Both the position numbers and the translations under genes were made by a program. A stretch of 64,000 nt of DNA from NCBI GenBank assembly GCA_949293245.1, contig CASFCS010000022.1, forward strand, positions 1-64,000, given 5' to 3'. The notes beneath the pieces are model-generated. The model was not told the origin of the DNA. It did no database searches and saw only the letters and a list, made by a program, of their open reading frames with translations. Within the stretch, counting starts at the first letter, position 1; each line of letters opens with the position of its first letter. This stretch comes from an uncultured bacterium (GTDB lineage: Bacteria > Bacillota > Clostridia > Oscillospirales > Oscillospiraceae). Below, piece by piece: positions 35,571-43,175 of the stretch.

Positions 35571-35642
35571 ATGCAGGTCATCGTGGTCCGCTCTCCGAAG
35601 GTGCTGTGCAGGCTGCTCAAGCTGGTGTTCGGCATGAAGTGA
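35571..35642 (+). CDS. spoVM: Stage V sporulation protein SpoVM (23 residues)
   Basis: A 23-residue ORF starting with ATG at 35571 and ending with TGA at 35640-35642, preceded by AAAGGGGGG at a normal distance. The residues follow the SpoVM pattern: a short hydrophobic start, Arg-Ser-Pro-Lys at 7-10, then an amphipathic helix with Leu-Leu-Lys-Leu-Val-Phe-Gly and a basic end. SpoVM recognises the positively curved forespore membrane and anchors SpoIVA. The gene lies just after prkC-rsgA, its position in B. subtilis after loss of rpe and thiN, and just before sipL and spoIVA, its functional partners. Pro 9 is at the place of the conserved Pro of Bacillus SpoVM. Too short for ordinary gene callers. 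Confidence 0.85.
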   Translation: MQVIVVRSPKVLCRLLKLVFGMK

Positions 35643-35653
35643 GACCGGGAGGA

Positions 35654-35683
35654 GACATACCGGGGGGCGGCGGGGCATACAGT
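35654..35683 (+). promoter_or_regulatory. Candidate sigma-E promoter of sipL
   Basis: GACATACC (35654-35661), 14 bases, CATACAGT (35676-35683). The -10 matches CATACANT fully, and an ATA triplet stands 16 bases before it, as in mother-cell promoters. Confidence 0.5.
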
Positions 35684-35717
35684 GGTTCCAGAATCACTGA
35701 CAAGGAGAGGACATACT

Positions 35718-37226
35718 ATGGAGCTTGAGCTGCAGCGCATCGACTGGAGTGGCTTCGATGCGGTTTTGGAATCCACCCTCTACCAGGAGGAGACCCTGGA
35801 GAGCATCGTGCCCGACACCTGCCCCGACCTGGCCCGGGTGCTGGAGACGGCGGCCACTGTCTGTCTCACCGGCCGGGAGATCGCCCAGGGAGGGCTGCGG
35901 CTGTCCGGGTGCGTGAAGCTCTCCGCCCTGTGCCTGCCGGAGGGGGAGGGGATGCCCCGCTCCCTGGCCCTCACCATCCCCTTTGCCGCCAATGTCCAGA
36001 ACCCCCGCATTCTCAGCCGGGGCAAGGTCACGGCGGCGCCCCGGCTGTGCGCCGCCGACGTGACCATCGTCAACCCCCGGAAGGTGCTGGGGCGGGTCAA
36101 TCTGGCCCTGGACCTCCAGGTGTACTGCCCCTCCGACAGCCCCCTGTGCGGGGACTGTGAGGGGCCCCAGGAGGTGGGCGTGCAGCAGCGGCGGCGGGAG
36201 GAGCGGCTGTGGTCCGTCACCGCCGTCCAGGAAAAGGTGTTTTCCTTTCAGGATACCCTGTCCCTGCCCGCCTCCCTCCCCGCACCGGCGGAGGTGCTCC
36301 TGTGCCGCCTGGAGCCCCGCTGCACCGAGGGGCGGGTCATCGGCAGCCGCATCATCCTGAAGGGGGCTGCCCGGCTGCAGGCCCTCTTCCGCTCGGGGGA
36401 GGGGGAGCTTTTCTCTCACCGGTTTGAGCTGCCCTTCTCCCAGATCCTGGAGAGCGGCGGCGCCGGGGAGGAGGGAGAGGTGCTGACCCAGCTGTGTGTG
36501 CGGGACTTCTCCTGCGCGGTGGACAGCGGCGGGGTGTCTGTCTCCCTGGAGCTGCTGGCCCAGGCGGCAGTGGGGCAGCGGCGGCCGGTGGAGTACATCG
36601 CCGACCTCTATGGAACTGGCGGGGCTGTGGAGCCCCAGATGGACAGCTGGCACGCCTGGAGCCTGGAGGAGGACCGGGAGGTGGAGCAGAGCGTGCGGGA
36701 GCTGGTGGAGACCGCCCTGCCGGTCCACACGGTGGTGGACGCCTGTTGTCTGGCCGGCGGCGTGACCCGCAAGCGGGAAGGGGAGCGCCTGGTTCTGGAG
36801 GTGACCTGCCAGATGCAGGCCCTGTGCCAGAGCGCCGAAGGGGGACTCAGCGCCCTCACCCGGCAGGTCATGGTGCCGGTGGCCCTGGAGTGCCCGGGGG
36901 AGGATACGCTCAATCTGTCCGACTTACGGGTGGAAGAACTCTACGCAGCCCCCGCCGCCGGAGGTGTGGAGTTCCGCTTTAACCTGTGCTTCCGTGCCCT
37001 GCGGTTGCGGGAGGCGGAGCTGACCGGCGTCACCGGGGCTCAGCTGGTCCAGGAGGAGGAGGGGGAGAGCCGCCGCCCCTCCCTGGTGCTGCGCCGGGTG
37101 GCCTGCGGGGAGGAGCTGTGGTCCCTGGCCCGGGACTATCGTACCACCGTGGAGGAGATCATGGCGGTGAACCACCTGTCCGACGAGGTGATGGAGGAGG
37201 AGAAAATGCTTCTCATCCCCCGATAA
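35718..37226 (+). CDS. sipL: SipL-like spore coat protein (DUF3794 and LysM)
   Basis: A 502-residue protein. Its N-terminal and central parts consist of DUF3794-type (SipL SPOCS) beta domains: about 30-130, 150-290 and 330-440. A C-terminal LysM domain covers the last ~50 residues (ACGEELWSLARDYRTTVEEI, ending LLIPR). This is the layout of Clostridioides difficile SipL, whose LysM domain binds SpoIVA to build the coat basement layer. The length agrees with that homologue (about 520). AAGGAGAGG precedes ATG 35718 by 7 bases. It is flanked by spoVM and, across a 1 kb gap, spoIVA. A sigma-E-like promoter is just upstream. Confidence 0.88.
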   Translation: MELELQRIDWSGFDAVLESTLYQEETLESIVPDTCPDLARVLETAATVCLTGREIAQGGLRLSGCVKLSALCLPEGEGMPRSLALTIPFAANVQNPRILSRGKVTAAPRLCAADVTIVNPRKVLGRVNLALDLQVYCPSDSPLCGDCEGPQEVGVQQRRREERLWSVTAVQEKVFSFQDTLSLPASLPAPAEVLLCRLEPRCTEGRVIGSRIILKGAARLQALFRSGEGELFSHRFELPFSQILESGGAGEEGEVLTQLCVRDFSCAVDSGGVSVSLELLAQAAVGQRRPVEYIADLYGTGGAVEPQMDSWHAWSLEEDREVEQSVRELVETALPVHTVVDACCLAGGVTRKREGERLVLEVTCQMQALCQSAEGGLSALTRQVMVPVALECPGEDTLNLSDLRVEELYAAPAAGGVEFRFNLCFRALRLREAELTGVTGAQLVQEEEGESRRPSLVLRRVACGEELWSLARDYRTTVEEIMAVNHLSDEVMEEEKMLLIPR

Positions 37227-37244
37227 TGGCCTGAACGGCAAGAG

Positions 37245-37270
37245 AGGACCGGAGCGTCAGCTCCGGTCCT
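37245..37270 (+). terminator. Hairpin after sipL
   Basis: AGGACCGGAG (37245-37254) pairs perfectly with CTCCGGTCCT (37261-37270) over a 6-base loop. There is no T-run after it. Confidence 0.5.
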
Positions 37271-37604
37271 CTTGCGCGTGTGGGCCGGCTCCGTCACCGT
37301 GCGGGAGGGAAAGGCTTTATTCCTTGCCTTTTTGCCTTTGGACGCCCGCTCTCCAAAGTAACCGGAATTGCCGGGGGTGTAGAACTGTGCCGGCTTTTGC
37401 CCCGAGCGTAGGGGGCGATGTCCCCACCGGTGCCGCAATGCCAAGTTACCAAACACCACCAAGCCAGGCGCCCTTGCGAGGACATCCAAGGGATTTCACC
37501 TACCAAGCCAGGCCGCGGAAGGCCGGTCGATCCACGATTCGACACGACAAGGATTCCACGCGCCGGTGAATAGGAGTTTGCATTTCAGCGGGACCGGGGG
37601 GATT

Positions 37605-37628
37605 CATAAGGGGGTGCTCCCCCTTATG
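37605..37628. repeat. Extragenic palindrome 1
   Basis: CATAAGGGGG (37605-37614), loop TGCT, CCCCCTTATG (37619-37628): a 10-bp perfect stem. Confidence 0.8.
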
Positions 37629-37640
37629 CCCATTCTTTTG

Positions 37641-37672
37641 GGTACTTTTCTTGTGGGTGCAAGAAAAGTACC
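37641..37672. repeat. Extragenic palindrome 2
   Basis: GGTACTTTTCTTG (37641-37653), loop TGGGTG, and its exact complement at 37660-37672: a 13-bp perfect stem. The arm contains an AT-rich core unlike the surrounding DNA. Confidence 0.85.
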
Positions 37673-37706
37673 AACGTTCTCCCGTCCCCATGAAAAGGGG
37701 AAACGG

Positions 37707-37737
37707 ATTGCCGCGGGCCGCAAGCGGCCCTCGCAAT
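37707..37737. repeat. Extragenic palindrome 3
   Basis: ATTGC outer arms (37707-37711 and 37733-37737) and GGGCCGC/GCGGCCC inner arms (37715-37721 and 37724-37730). The end GCAATGACAGG resembles ends of small dispersed repeats I have seen in gut Clostridia; that comparison is from memory. Confidence 0.7.
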
Positions 37738-38074
37738 GACAGGGTGGGTGGATAGGCTCGGGCGTCAATGGGGTCCCCGCCCGAGCCCAGCGCAGCGGGT
37801 CGGGTGGGGGGAGGAGACGCAGCGCAATGAGCGACACCCGCCCGCCAGGGCAGGGGGAGGGATATGGAGCTTGCGTCGACGATGTCACGCCTCGCCTGTT
37901 CGCGACGCCCGGCTTCCCTCCGACTTCGGGCAGCCCAGGGCCGGGCAGGGCCCGCCCCTGGGCTCTGCCCATTCGCTCCGGTCCATCCGGGCTGCTCACG
38001 ACGGCTCGGGCGCTTCTTGTCACGCCTCGGCTCGTTCGCGGCCGGGTCGTGAAGTTGCGCTGCGCAAAAATGCC

Positions 38075-38101
38075 GCTGGCCTCCGGCCAGCTTTGTTTTT
38101 T
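38075..38101 (+). terminator. Orphan intrinsic terminator in the sipL-spoIVA gap
   Basis: GCTGGCC (38075-38081), loop TCC, GGCCAGC (38085-38091), then TTTGTTTTTT. No gene upstream explains it, apart from read-through of sipL or an unrecognised small RNA. Confidence 0.7.
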
Positions 38102-38151
38102 CGTCTCCGCCGCTCCTTCGCTCCCCTGCTCACGGCCTCGGACGCTTCTTG

Positions 38152-38181
38152 GTCATATCCCCAGGCTTATCCCCATACAAT
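38152..38181 (+). promoter_or_regulatory. Sigma-E promoter of spoIVA
   Basis: GTCATATC (38152-38159), 14 bases, CATACAAT (38174-38181). The -35 matches the sigma-E consensus GKMATATT at seven of eight positions and the -10 is perfect. spoIVA is a sigma-E gene in both Bacillus and Clostridioides. Confidence 0.75.
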
Positions 38182-38238
38182 AGAGCAAAAGGCGTGGGGA
38201 TGTCCCCCACATCCTGAATACCTGAAGGGGGAAACTGC

Positions 38239-39717
38239 ATGGAGGCCCGAAAAATCTATGAGGACATTGCCCTGCGCACCCAGGGAGACATTTACATCGG
38301 CGTGGTGGGGCCGGTGCGCACAGGGAAATCCACCTTCATCAAGCGTTTTATGGAGACCCTGGTGCTGCCGGGGATGGACAACGCCTACCAGCGGGACCGG
38401 GCCCGGGATGAGCTGCCCCAGAGCGGCTCCGGCCGGACCATCATGACCGCCGAGCCCAAGTTTGTCCCCGAGGAGGCGGTGGATATCACCATGGACCAGG
38501 GCAGCACCTTCTCCGTGCGCCTCATCGACTGCGTGGGCTATATGGTCCCCGGAGCGGAGGGGCAGTACGAAGGGGACGGCCCCCGGATGGTGATGACCCC
38601 CTGGTTTCCCCAGGAGATCCCCATGGTGGAGGCGGCGGAGATCGGCACCCGCAAGGTCATTACCGAGCACGCCACCATCGGCATCGTGGTCACGGCGGAC
38701 GGCACCGTCACCGACCTGCCCCGGGAGAGCTACCTGGAGGCGGAGGAGCGGGTGATCCAGGAGCTCCGGGAGCTGGGCAAGCCCTTCCTGGTGCTCCTCA
38801 ACTCCGCCGACCCCGCCTCCGACCGGGCCCAGCTCCTCCGGGAGGACATTGCCGAGAAATATAACGTCACCTGCCTGGCGGTGAACTGCCTGGCCCTGGA
38901 CGAGTACGCCATTGAGGAGATTCTGAAAGGGGTGCTCTACGAGTTCCCCCTGAAGGAGTTGGATCTGTACCTTCCTCCCTGGGTGGACGCTCTGCCGGGG
39001 GACCACCCCATCAAGCAGCGGGTGTACGAGGCCCTGGCCAGGCAGGCGGGGGAGATCACCCGCATCCGGGATGTGGGCCCCGCCATGGAGGCCATGGGCC
39101 AGGAGGACCAAATGGGCCGGGGCAGGGTGACCGCCATGAACCTGGGCCAGGGGGTGGCGGAGGCGGAGCTGGAGCTGCCCCGGGGCCTCTTCTACGAGAC
39201 CATCTCCCAGCAGTCGGGCTTCGCCATCCGGGACGACGGGGATCTCCTCTCCCTCATGTCCCAGCTCTCGGCCATGAAGCGCCGGTACGACAAGGTGGCT
39301 GCCGCCCTGGAGGAGGTGGAGCAGGGGGGCTACGGCATCGTCATGCCCGACGAGGGGGAGATGGTGCTGGAGGAGCCCGAGATTGTCCGCCAGGGAGGCC
39401 GCTGCGGCGTGCGCCTGAAGGCCAGCGCCCCCTCCATCCACATGCTCCGGGCGGACATCCACACGGAGCTCTCCCCCATCATGGGCAGCGAGAAGCAGTC
39501 TGAGGAGATGGTACGCAGCCTTCTGGAGGAGTTCGAGGGGGACTCCGCCCGGCTGTGGGATTCCAACCTCTTCGGCAAGTCTCTCCACGAGCTGGTGGGG
39601 GAGGACCTCCAGGCCAAGCTGCGCCGGATGCCGGAGGACGCCCGGGGCAAGCTGCGTGAGACCCTGGAGCGCATCCTCAACGAGGGCTCCGGCGGGCTCA
39701 TCTGCATCCTGCTGTGA
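38239..39717 (+). CDS. spoIVA: Stage IV sporulation protein A, coat morphogenetic ATPase
   Basis: A 492-residue cytoskeletal ATPase made in the mother cell. It polymerises on the forespore membrane to form the base on which the spore coat is built. The Walker A GPVRTGKST lies at residues 24-32, and the TRAFAC-type G-domain continues with DCVGYMVPGA (about 97-106). A middle domain and the conserved C-terminus, ending GLICILL, follow; the C-terminus contacts SpoVM and the forespore surface. Length and sequence are fully typical. GAAGGGGG precedes the ATG by 7 bases. It is grouped with spoVM and sipL and ends tail-to-tail with a lipoprotein gene, overlapping it by 20 bases. Confidence 0.97.
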   Translation: MEARKIYEDIALRTQGDIYIGVVGPVRTGKSTFIKRFMETLVLPGMDNAYQRDRARDELPQSGSGRTIMTAEPKFVPEEAVDITMDQGSTFSVRLIDCVGYMVPGAEGQYEGDGPRMVMTPWFPQEIPMVEAAEIGTRKVITEHATIGIVVTADGTVTDLPRESYLEAEERVIQELRELGKPFLVLLNSADPASDRAQLLREDIAEKYNVTCLAVNCLALDEYAIEEILKGVLYEFPLKELDLYLPPWVDALPGDHPIKQRVYEALARQAGEITRIRDVGPAMEAMGQEDQMGRGRVTAMNLGQGVAEAELELPRGLFYETISQQSGFAIRDDGDLLSLMSQLSAMKRRYDKVAAALEEVEQGGYGIVMPDEGEMVLEEPEIVRQGGRCGVRLKASAPSIHMLRADIHTELSPIMGSEKQSEEMVRSLLEEFEGDSARLWDSNLFGKSLHELVGEDLQAKLRRMPEDARGKLRETLERILNEGSGGLICILL

Positions 39718-40576
39718 CTATCCGTCCTACGACAAATGGCCGCCTCCGGGCGGCCATTTGTGCTGCAGGGGCGGAGCTGCCTCCGTTGCCTTCGCCGGGA
39801 CAGGCTGTTTTCTCCAGGATATACCCCTCTGCCGCCCCAGTCAGGGTGAGGACGAGGACAATACTGTCCCCATCCGTGTCCATATGAGCGCCAGAGCAGT
39901 AGGGGCTGAAGGGAGAGGGCTCCCCGGCCAGGGTCACGCCTTCTCCCGGTGTGCAGTGGCGGATGGTGACCCGGAGCTCTCCCTCCTGGGAGGAGATCTC
40001 CACCGGAGGCAGGTCCTCCGCGTCCGGTGCCGGGTCCATCCGGGTGATGAGCTCCAATCCGCTCAGGGTGACGCTGGCGGCGGCGAGGGTATATTGGGCG
40101 CTCTCATTCCAGCTGCCCAGCTCCGCCGCCTCATCCAGAGCGTATGTGAGGGGTTCCCGCACCACTTGGAAGCCAGAGGAGGTGCGCAGGCAGCGCAGCA
40201 GGGCAGGTACCTCGCGGATGACACTCTCGCTGTTGGTGCCGTCGGTGGTGAGGAGGATCTCATCCGGGCTGACCACCTCCTTGAGCTCCACATAGACGGG
40301 CAGAGTGGGGATCGTCTCCAGGCTTCCGCTGGTGCGGTCATAAAGGCTGAACTGGTTGGCTGAGCTCCCGTAGCTGGACTCCACCAGAATATAATTCTCC
40401 CCCACGTCGATCTGGGAGAGAAGCTGAGCCTGGTCGCTGCCCAGCAGGGTCTGGAGTTCCTCCTCTGCCAGGGCGCCCGTGGGAATGGGCTCGTCAGAGA
40501 CGGAGGAGGGCGTGCATCCTGCCAGAATCACAACGGCCAGGCAGAGGGCCAGAAGGGAAAAGGTGGGCCGTCTCAT
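39698..40576 (-). CDS. Unknown secreted lipoprotein
   Basis: A 292-residue protein. The N-terminus is a lipoprotein signal: two Arg, a Leu/Ala/Val core and the lipobox LAGC, with the lipidated Cys at residue 21. The mature part is acidic and beta-rich (for example TSGSLETIPTLPVYVELKEV), and I do not recognise a family. AAAGGAGGT precedes the ATG by 7 bases on the minus strand. The last ~20 residues are encoded over the spoIVA hairpin and spoIVA's last codons and are Arg-rich, unlike the rest, so an older stop may have been lost. The decayed amidase gene lies 39 bases upstream. Confidence 0.8.
   Translation of the reverse strand: MRRPTFSLLALCLAVVILAGCTPSSVSDEPIPTGALAEEELQTLLGSDQAQLLSQIDVGENYILVESSYGSSANQFSLYDRTSGSLETIPTLPVYVELKEVVSPDEILLTTDGTNSESVIREVPALLRCLRTSSGFQVVREPLTYALDEAAELGSWNESAQYTLAAASVTLSGLELITRMDPAPDAEDLPPVEISSQEGELRVTIRHCTPGEGVTLAGEPSPFSPYCSGAHMDTDGDSIVLVLTLTGAAEGYILEKTACPGEGNGGSSAPAAQMAARRRPFVVGRIVTAGCR
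39732..39761. terminator. Convergent hairpin between spoIVA and the lipoprotein gene
   Basis: A 13-bp perfect stem (39732-39744 with 39749-39761) and a 4-base loop TCCG. It lies inside the 3' end of the minus-strand gene and lacks a long T-run on either side. Confidence 0.6.
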
Positions 40577-40615
40577 ACGCAGTACCTCCTTTTATGAAAC
40601 AAAGTGTTCATGGGA

Positions 40616-41103
40616 TCAGAAATATAAAGCAGTAATTCGGATCAAACGCATGTTGGACTGGGAAGAGCCAATTATTGTACTCAACTGTTCATTTCGACGA
40701 TTAGCAGAATGAGCACAGACCCAAATATCTGAATTTGTTCGGTTACCTTCAGAACCGGTAACAGAATTGACAATGTACGTATGATAATAAGTACCACTAC
40801 TGTCCTTGATTTGTAGAATATCACCGACACGCGTTTCAGATAGGTCGCCAGTTGAAATTACAAAGCCGCGGAGGCCAGTATCGCCATATGTCCAACCAAG
40901 GATGCAAGACATAAAGTTACTTATACTTATCCAAGAATATCCAATATCCAGTATGATTGTTCTAGTAGTTGAATAGATAATTTCTGTGTTATAAAATAGG
41001 TATTACTGATGTTATATGCTTCCAATGGCTCTTGCGCAAGACTGGTACTAGAAAAAATGAGAGACAAAATTAAAAATCCAATCGTTATAATTCGCTTTTT
41101 CAT
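40616..41103 (-). pseudogene. Remnant of a secreted amidase-fold protein (Amidase_6-like)
   Basis: The intact start is ATG 41101-41103 on the minus strand, after GAGGT at 7 bases. It encodes a clean signal peptide (MKKRIITIGF, a Leu/Ile/Phe core, SLAQ), and this frame stops at 40927 after 58 codons. In another frame, from about 40990 down to 40616, comes a stretch that ends like the Amidase_6 domain: SWISISNFM, GDILQI, a YHTYIV strand with a His, CAHSANRRN and a final RLIRI. The middle that would hold the catalytic DCTNFVSQ Cys motif is missing. So the gene has suffered both a frameshift and an internal loss. The DNA is AT-rich, unlike everything around it, which points to horizontal origin. 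Confidence 0.75.
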
Positions 41104-41320
41104 TATGAAACCTCAGATTCACACAAAAAGCCAATGATTTCAAACCAGCTTTTACCTGAAACATGGGCCTCACCTTCCTATATCGGGAAACCGAAATGCC
41201 TTAATACTTATGTAAATTTTACAATAAATAATAAAAAATGTCAAATATTTTGAGAGATTGATCCAATGATGAGACGATGAAGCTTGTGGAACCGCACAGG
41301 CTCGGGGGGAGGGATTCGCA
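41104..41320. other. AT-rich intergenic tract
   Basis: It contains the leader of the amidase remnant and a very AT-rich stretch (about 41200-41265). No ORF with a ribosome site and no repeat was found. It is the outer part of the AT-rich island that starts at about 40600. Confidence 0.6.
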
Positions 41321-41349
41321 TTGCCTTTTTTTCGCTTATGGGGTATGAT
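41321..41349 (+). promoter_or_regulatory. Sigma-A promoter of the oligoendopeptidase gene
   Basis: TTGCCT (41321-41326), 17 bases, TATGAT (41344-41349), 64 bases before the start codon. Confidence 0.75.
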
Positions 41350-41413
41350 ATTGTCTGTTGAAGAAACCGCCCGGCAGGGAACCGGCGCCCTGCGGGCGCG
41401 AAGGAGGTACCCC

Positions 41414-43105
41414 ATGAAATTTTCCGACATGCCCTATGTCCGCCCCGACGTGCCCGCCCTGCGGGAGCGGCTGGAGGAGCTGACCGCCCGGCTGGAGGCC
41501 GCCGGGGACTTTGACACCGCCGACGCCCTCTTCCAGGCCATGGACAAGGAGACCGGCGCCCTCATCACCGCCGACTCCCTGGCCTATATCCGCCATACCA
41601 TTGACACCAACGACCCCTACTACGACGAAGAGGTGAAGCACCTGGCCCAGGCCCTTCCCCTCCTGCGGGAGGCCCAGCAGAACTGGACCCGGGCCCTGCT
41701 GAACCACCCCCTGCGGCCCCGGTTTGAGGAGAAGTACGGCGCCCTCCTCTTCCGCAACATGGAGCTGGAGCTCAAGACCTTCTCCCCTGAGATCGTCCCC
41801 CAGCTCCAGCAGGAGAGCGCCCTCACCATCGACTACGACAATCTCATCGCCTCCGCCCAGATCCCCTTTGAGGGAGGCGTGTACACCCTCTCCCAGCTTG
41901 CCCCCTTCAAGCAGGACCCGGACGATGGCCGCCGCCGGGGGGCCTGGGAGGCGGAGGGCCGGTTTTACACCCAGCACGGGGAGGAGCTGGACCGGCTGTA
42001 CGACCAGCTGGTGGCGGTGCGCACCGAGATGGCCCGCAAGCTGGGCTATGCCAACTATGTCCAGCTGGGGTACGACCGCCTGGGCCGCAACTGCTACGGC
42101 CCGGAGGAGGTGGCTGCCTTCCGCCGGGCGGTGGTGGAGCACCTGGTGCCCGTGGCCTGTGACGTGGTGAGGGGGCAGGCCCGCCGCCTGGGGAAGGACT
42201 ACCCCCTGAACTTTGCCGACCTGGCCCTCTTCTACCGCAGCGGCAACGCCTGCCCCCAGGGGAGCCCGGAGGAGATCCTGGAGCAGGGGAGGATCTTCTA
42301 CCACCAGCTCTCCCCCGAGACGGCGGAGTTCATCGACTTCATGCTGGAGGGGGAGCTGATGGACGTCCTCTCCCGGAAGGGGAAGTCCGGCGGGGGCTAC
42401 TGCACCTCCCTGCCCGATTACCACTGCCCCTTCATCTTCGCCAACTTCAACGGCACCCAGCACGACGTGGAGGTCATCACCCACGAGGCGGGCCACGCCT
42501 TTGCCGACTACCGGGCCCGGGACATCTCCCCCCTGGACAGCCGCAGCCCCACCATGGAGGCCTGCGAGGTCCACTCCATGTCCATGGAGTTTTTCGCCTG
42601 GCCCTGGGCGGAGCTCTTTTTCGGGGCGGGGGCGGAGAAGTACCGCTATAAGCACCTGTCCGACGCCCTCACCTTCATTCCCTACGGGGCTATGGTAGAC
42701 CACTTCCAGGAAGAGGTTTACAAAGCGCCCCACCTGACCCCGGACCAGCGCCATCAGCTGTGGCGGGAGCTCATGGGGGTGTATATGCCCTGGGTGAAGC
42801 TGGACAGCCTGCCCTTCTACGGGGAGGGGAAGGGGTGGCAGCGGCAGAGCCACATCTACCAGAACCCCTTCTACTATATTGACTATTGCCTGGCCCAGAC
42901 GGTGGCCCTGGAGTTCTGGGCCGCTGACCAGGAGGACCACGGGGCGGCCTGGGAGCGGTACCTGGCCTTTGTGTCCCTGGCGGGGCGGGAGGACTTCCGG
43001 GCCCTGGTGAAGGCGGCGGGGATGGCCTCCCCCTTCGGTGGGGAAGCCCTGAACACCGTGGCCGCCGCTGCCCAGAGCTGGCTGGCGGAGCATACACCGG
43101 AATAA
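41414..43105 (+). CDS. pepF: M3-family oligoendopeptidase
   Basis: A 563-residue cytoplasmic zinc peptidase that digests short peptides. The zinc motif is HEAGH at about residues 357-361 (THEAGHAF), with the third ligand Glu in the following SPTMEACEVHSMSMEF segment. The mostly helical N-terminal half is typical of M3B enzymes. AAGGAGGT lies 5 bases before ATG 41414; an upstream in-frame TTG overlaps the promoter. PepF is the closest named relative, although the exact subgroup is not decided. Confidence 0.9.
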   Translation: MKFSDMPYVRPDVPALRERLEELTARLEAAGDFDTADALFQAMDKETGALITADSLAYIRHTIDTNDPYYDEEVKHLAQALPLLREAQQNWTRALLNHPLRPRFEEKYGALLFRNMELELKTFSPEIVPQLQQESALTIDYDNLIASAQIPFEGGVYTLSQLAPFKQDPDDGRRRGAWEAEGRFYTQHGEELDRLYDQLVAVRTEMARKLGYANYVQLGYDRLGRNCYGPEEVAAFRRAVVEHLVPVACDVVRGQARRLGKDYPLNFADLALFYRSGNACPQGSPEEILEQGRIFYHQLSPETAEFIDFMLEGELMDVLSRKGKSGGGYCTSLPDYHCPFIFANFNGTQHDVEVITHEAGHAFADYRARDISPLDSRSPTMEACEVHSMSMEFFAWPWAELFFGAGAEKYRYKHLSDALTFIPYGAMVDHFQEEVYKAPHLTPDQRHQLWRELMGVYMPWVKLDSLPFYGEGKGWQRQSHIYQNPFYYIDYCLAQTVALEFWAADQEDHGAAWERYLAFVSLAGREDFRALVKAAGMASPFGGEALNTVAAAAQSWLAEHTPE

Positions 43106-43110
43106 AGACA

Positions 43111-43150
43111 AAAAACGCGGCCGCGCCTCTCTTTCCAGAGGCGCGGCCGC
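43111..43150. terminator. Bidirectional terminator between pepF and the HdeD-like gene
   Basis: A 14-bp perfect stem (43117-43130 with 43137-43150) and a 6-base loop. On the minus strand it is followed by TTTTTTGTC (complement of 43107-43116), so it ends the minus-strand operon well and probably also serves pepF. Confidence 0.88.
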
Positions 43151-43175
43151 AGATCATATTGGCATATGGAGGGAA

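Larger units (their letters stand above)
37273..38151. other. About 880 bases of non-coding, hairpin-rich sequence
   Basis: No gene can be supported here: open frames lack ribosome sites and family features, and the composition swings between GC-rich and mixed. The interval contains three consecutive perfect palindromes (listed separately), a terminator-like hairpin, and a diverged direct repeat. The repeat's two copies, at about 37988-38018 and 38127-38155, each begin CTGCTCACG and contain CGCTTCTTG. It looks like accumulated extragenic repeat elements between sipL and spoIVA. Confidence 0.6.

Noticed and set aside
37736..38446. A 236-codon frame spanning the sipL-spoIVA gap
   Set aside because: It overlaps the sigma-E promoter and the first 200 bases of spoIVA, lacks a ribosome site, and is Arg/Pro-rich without motifs.
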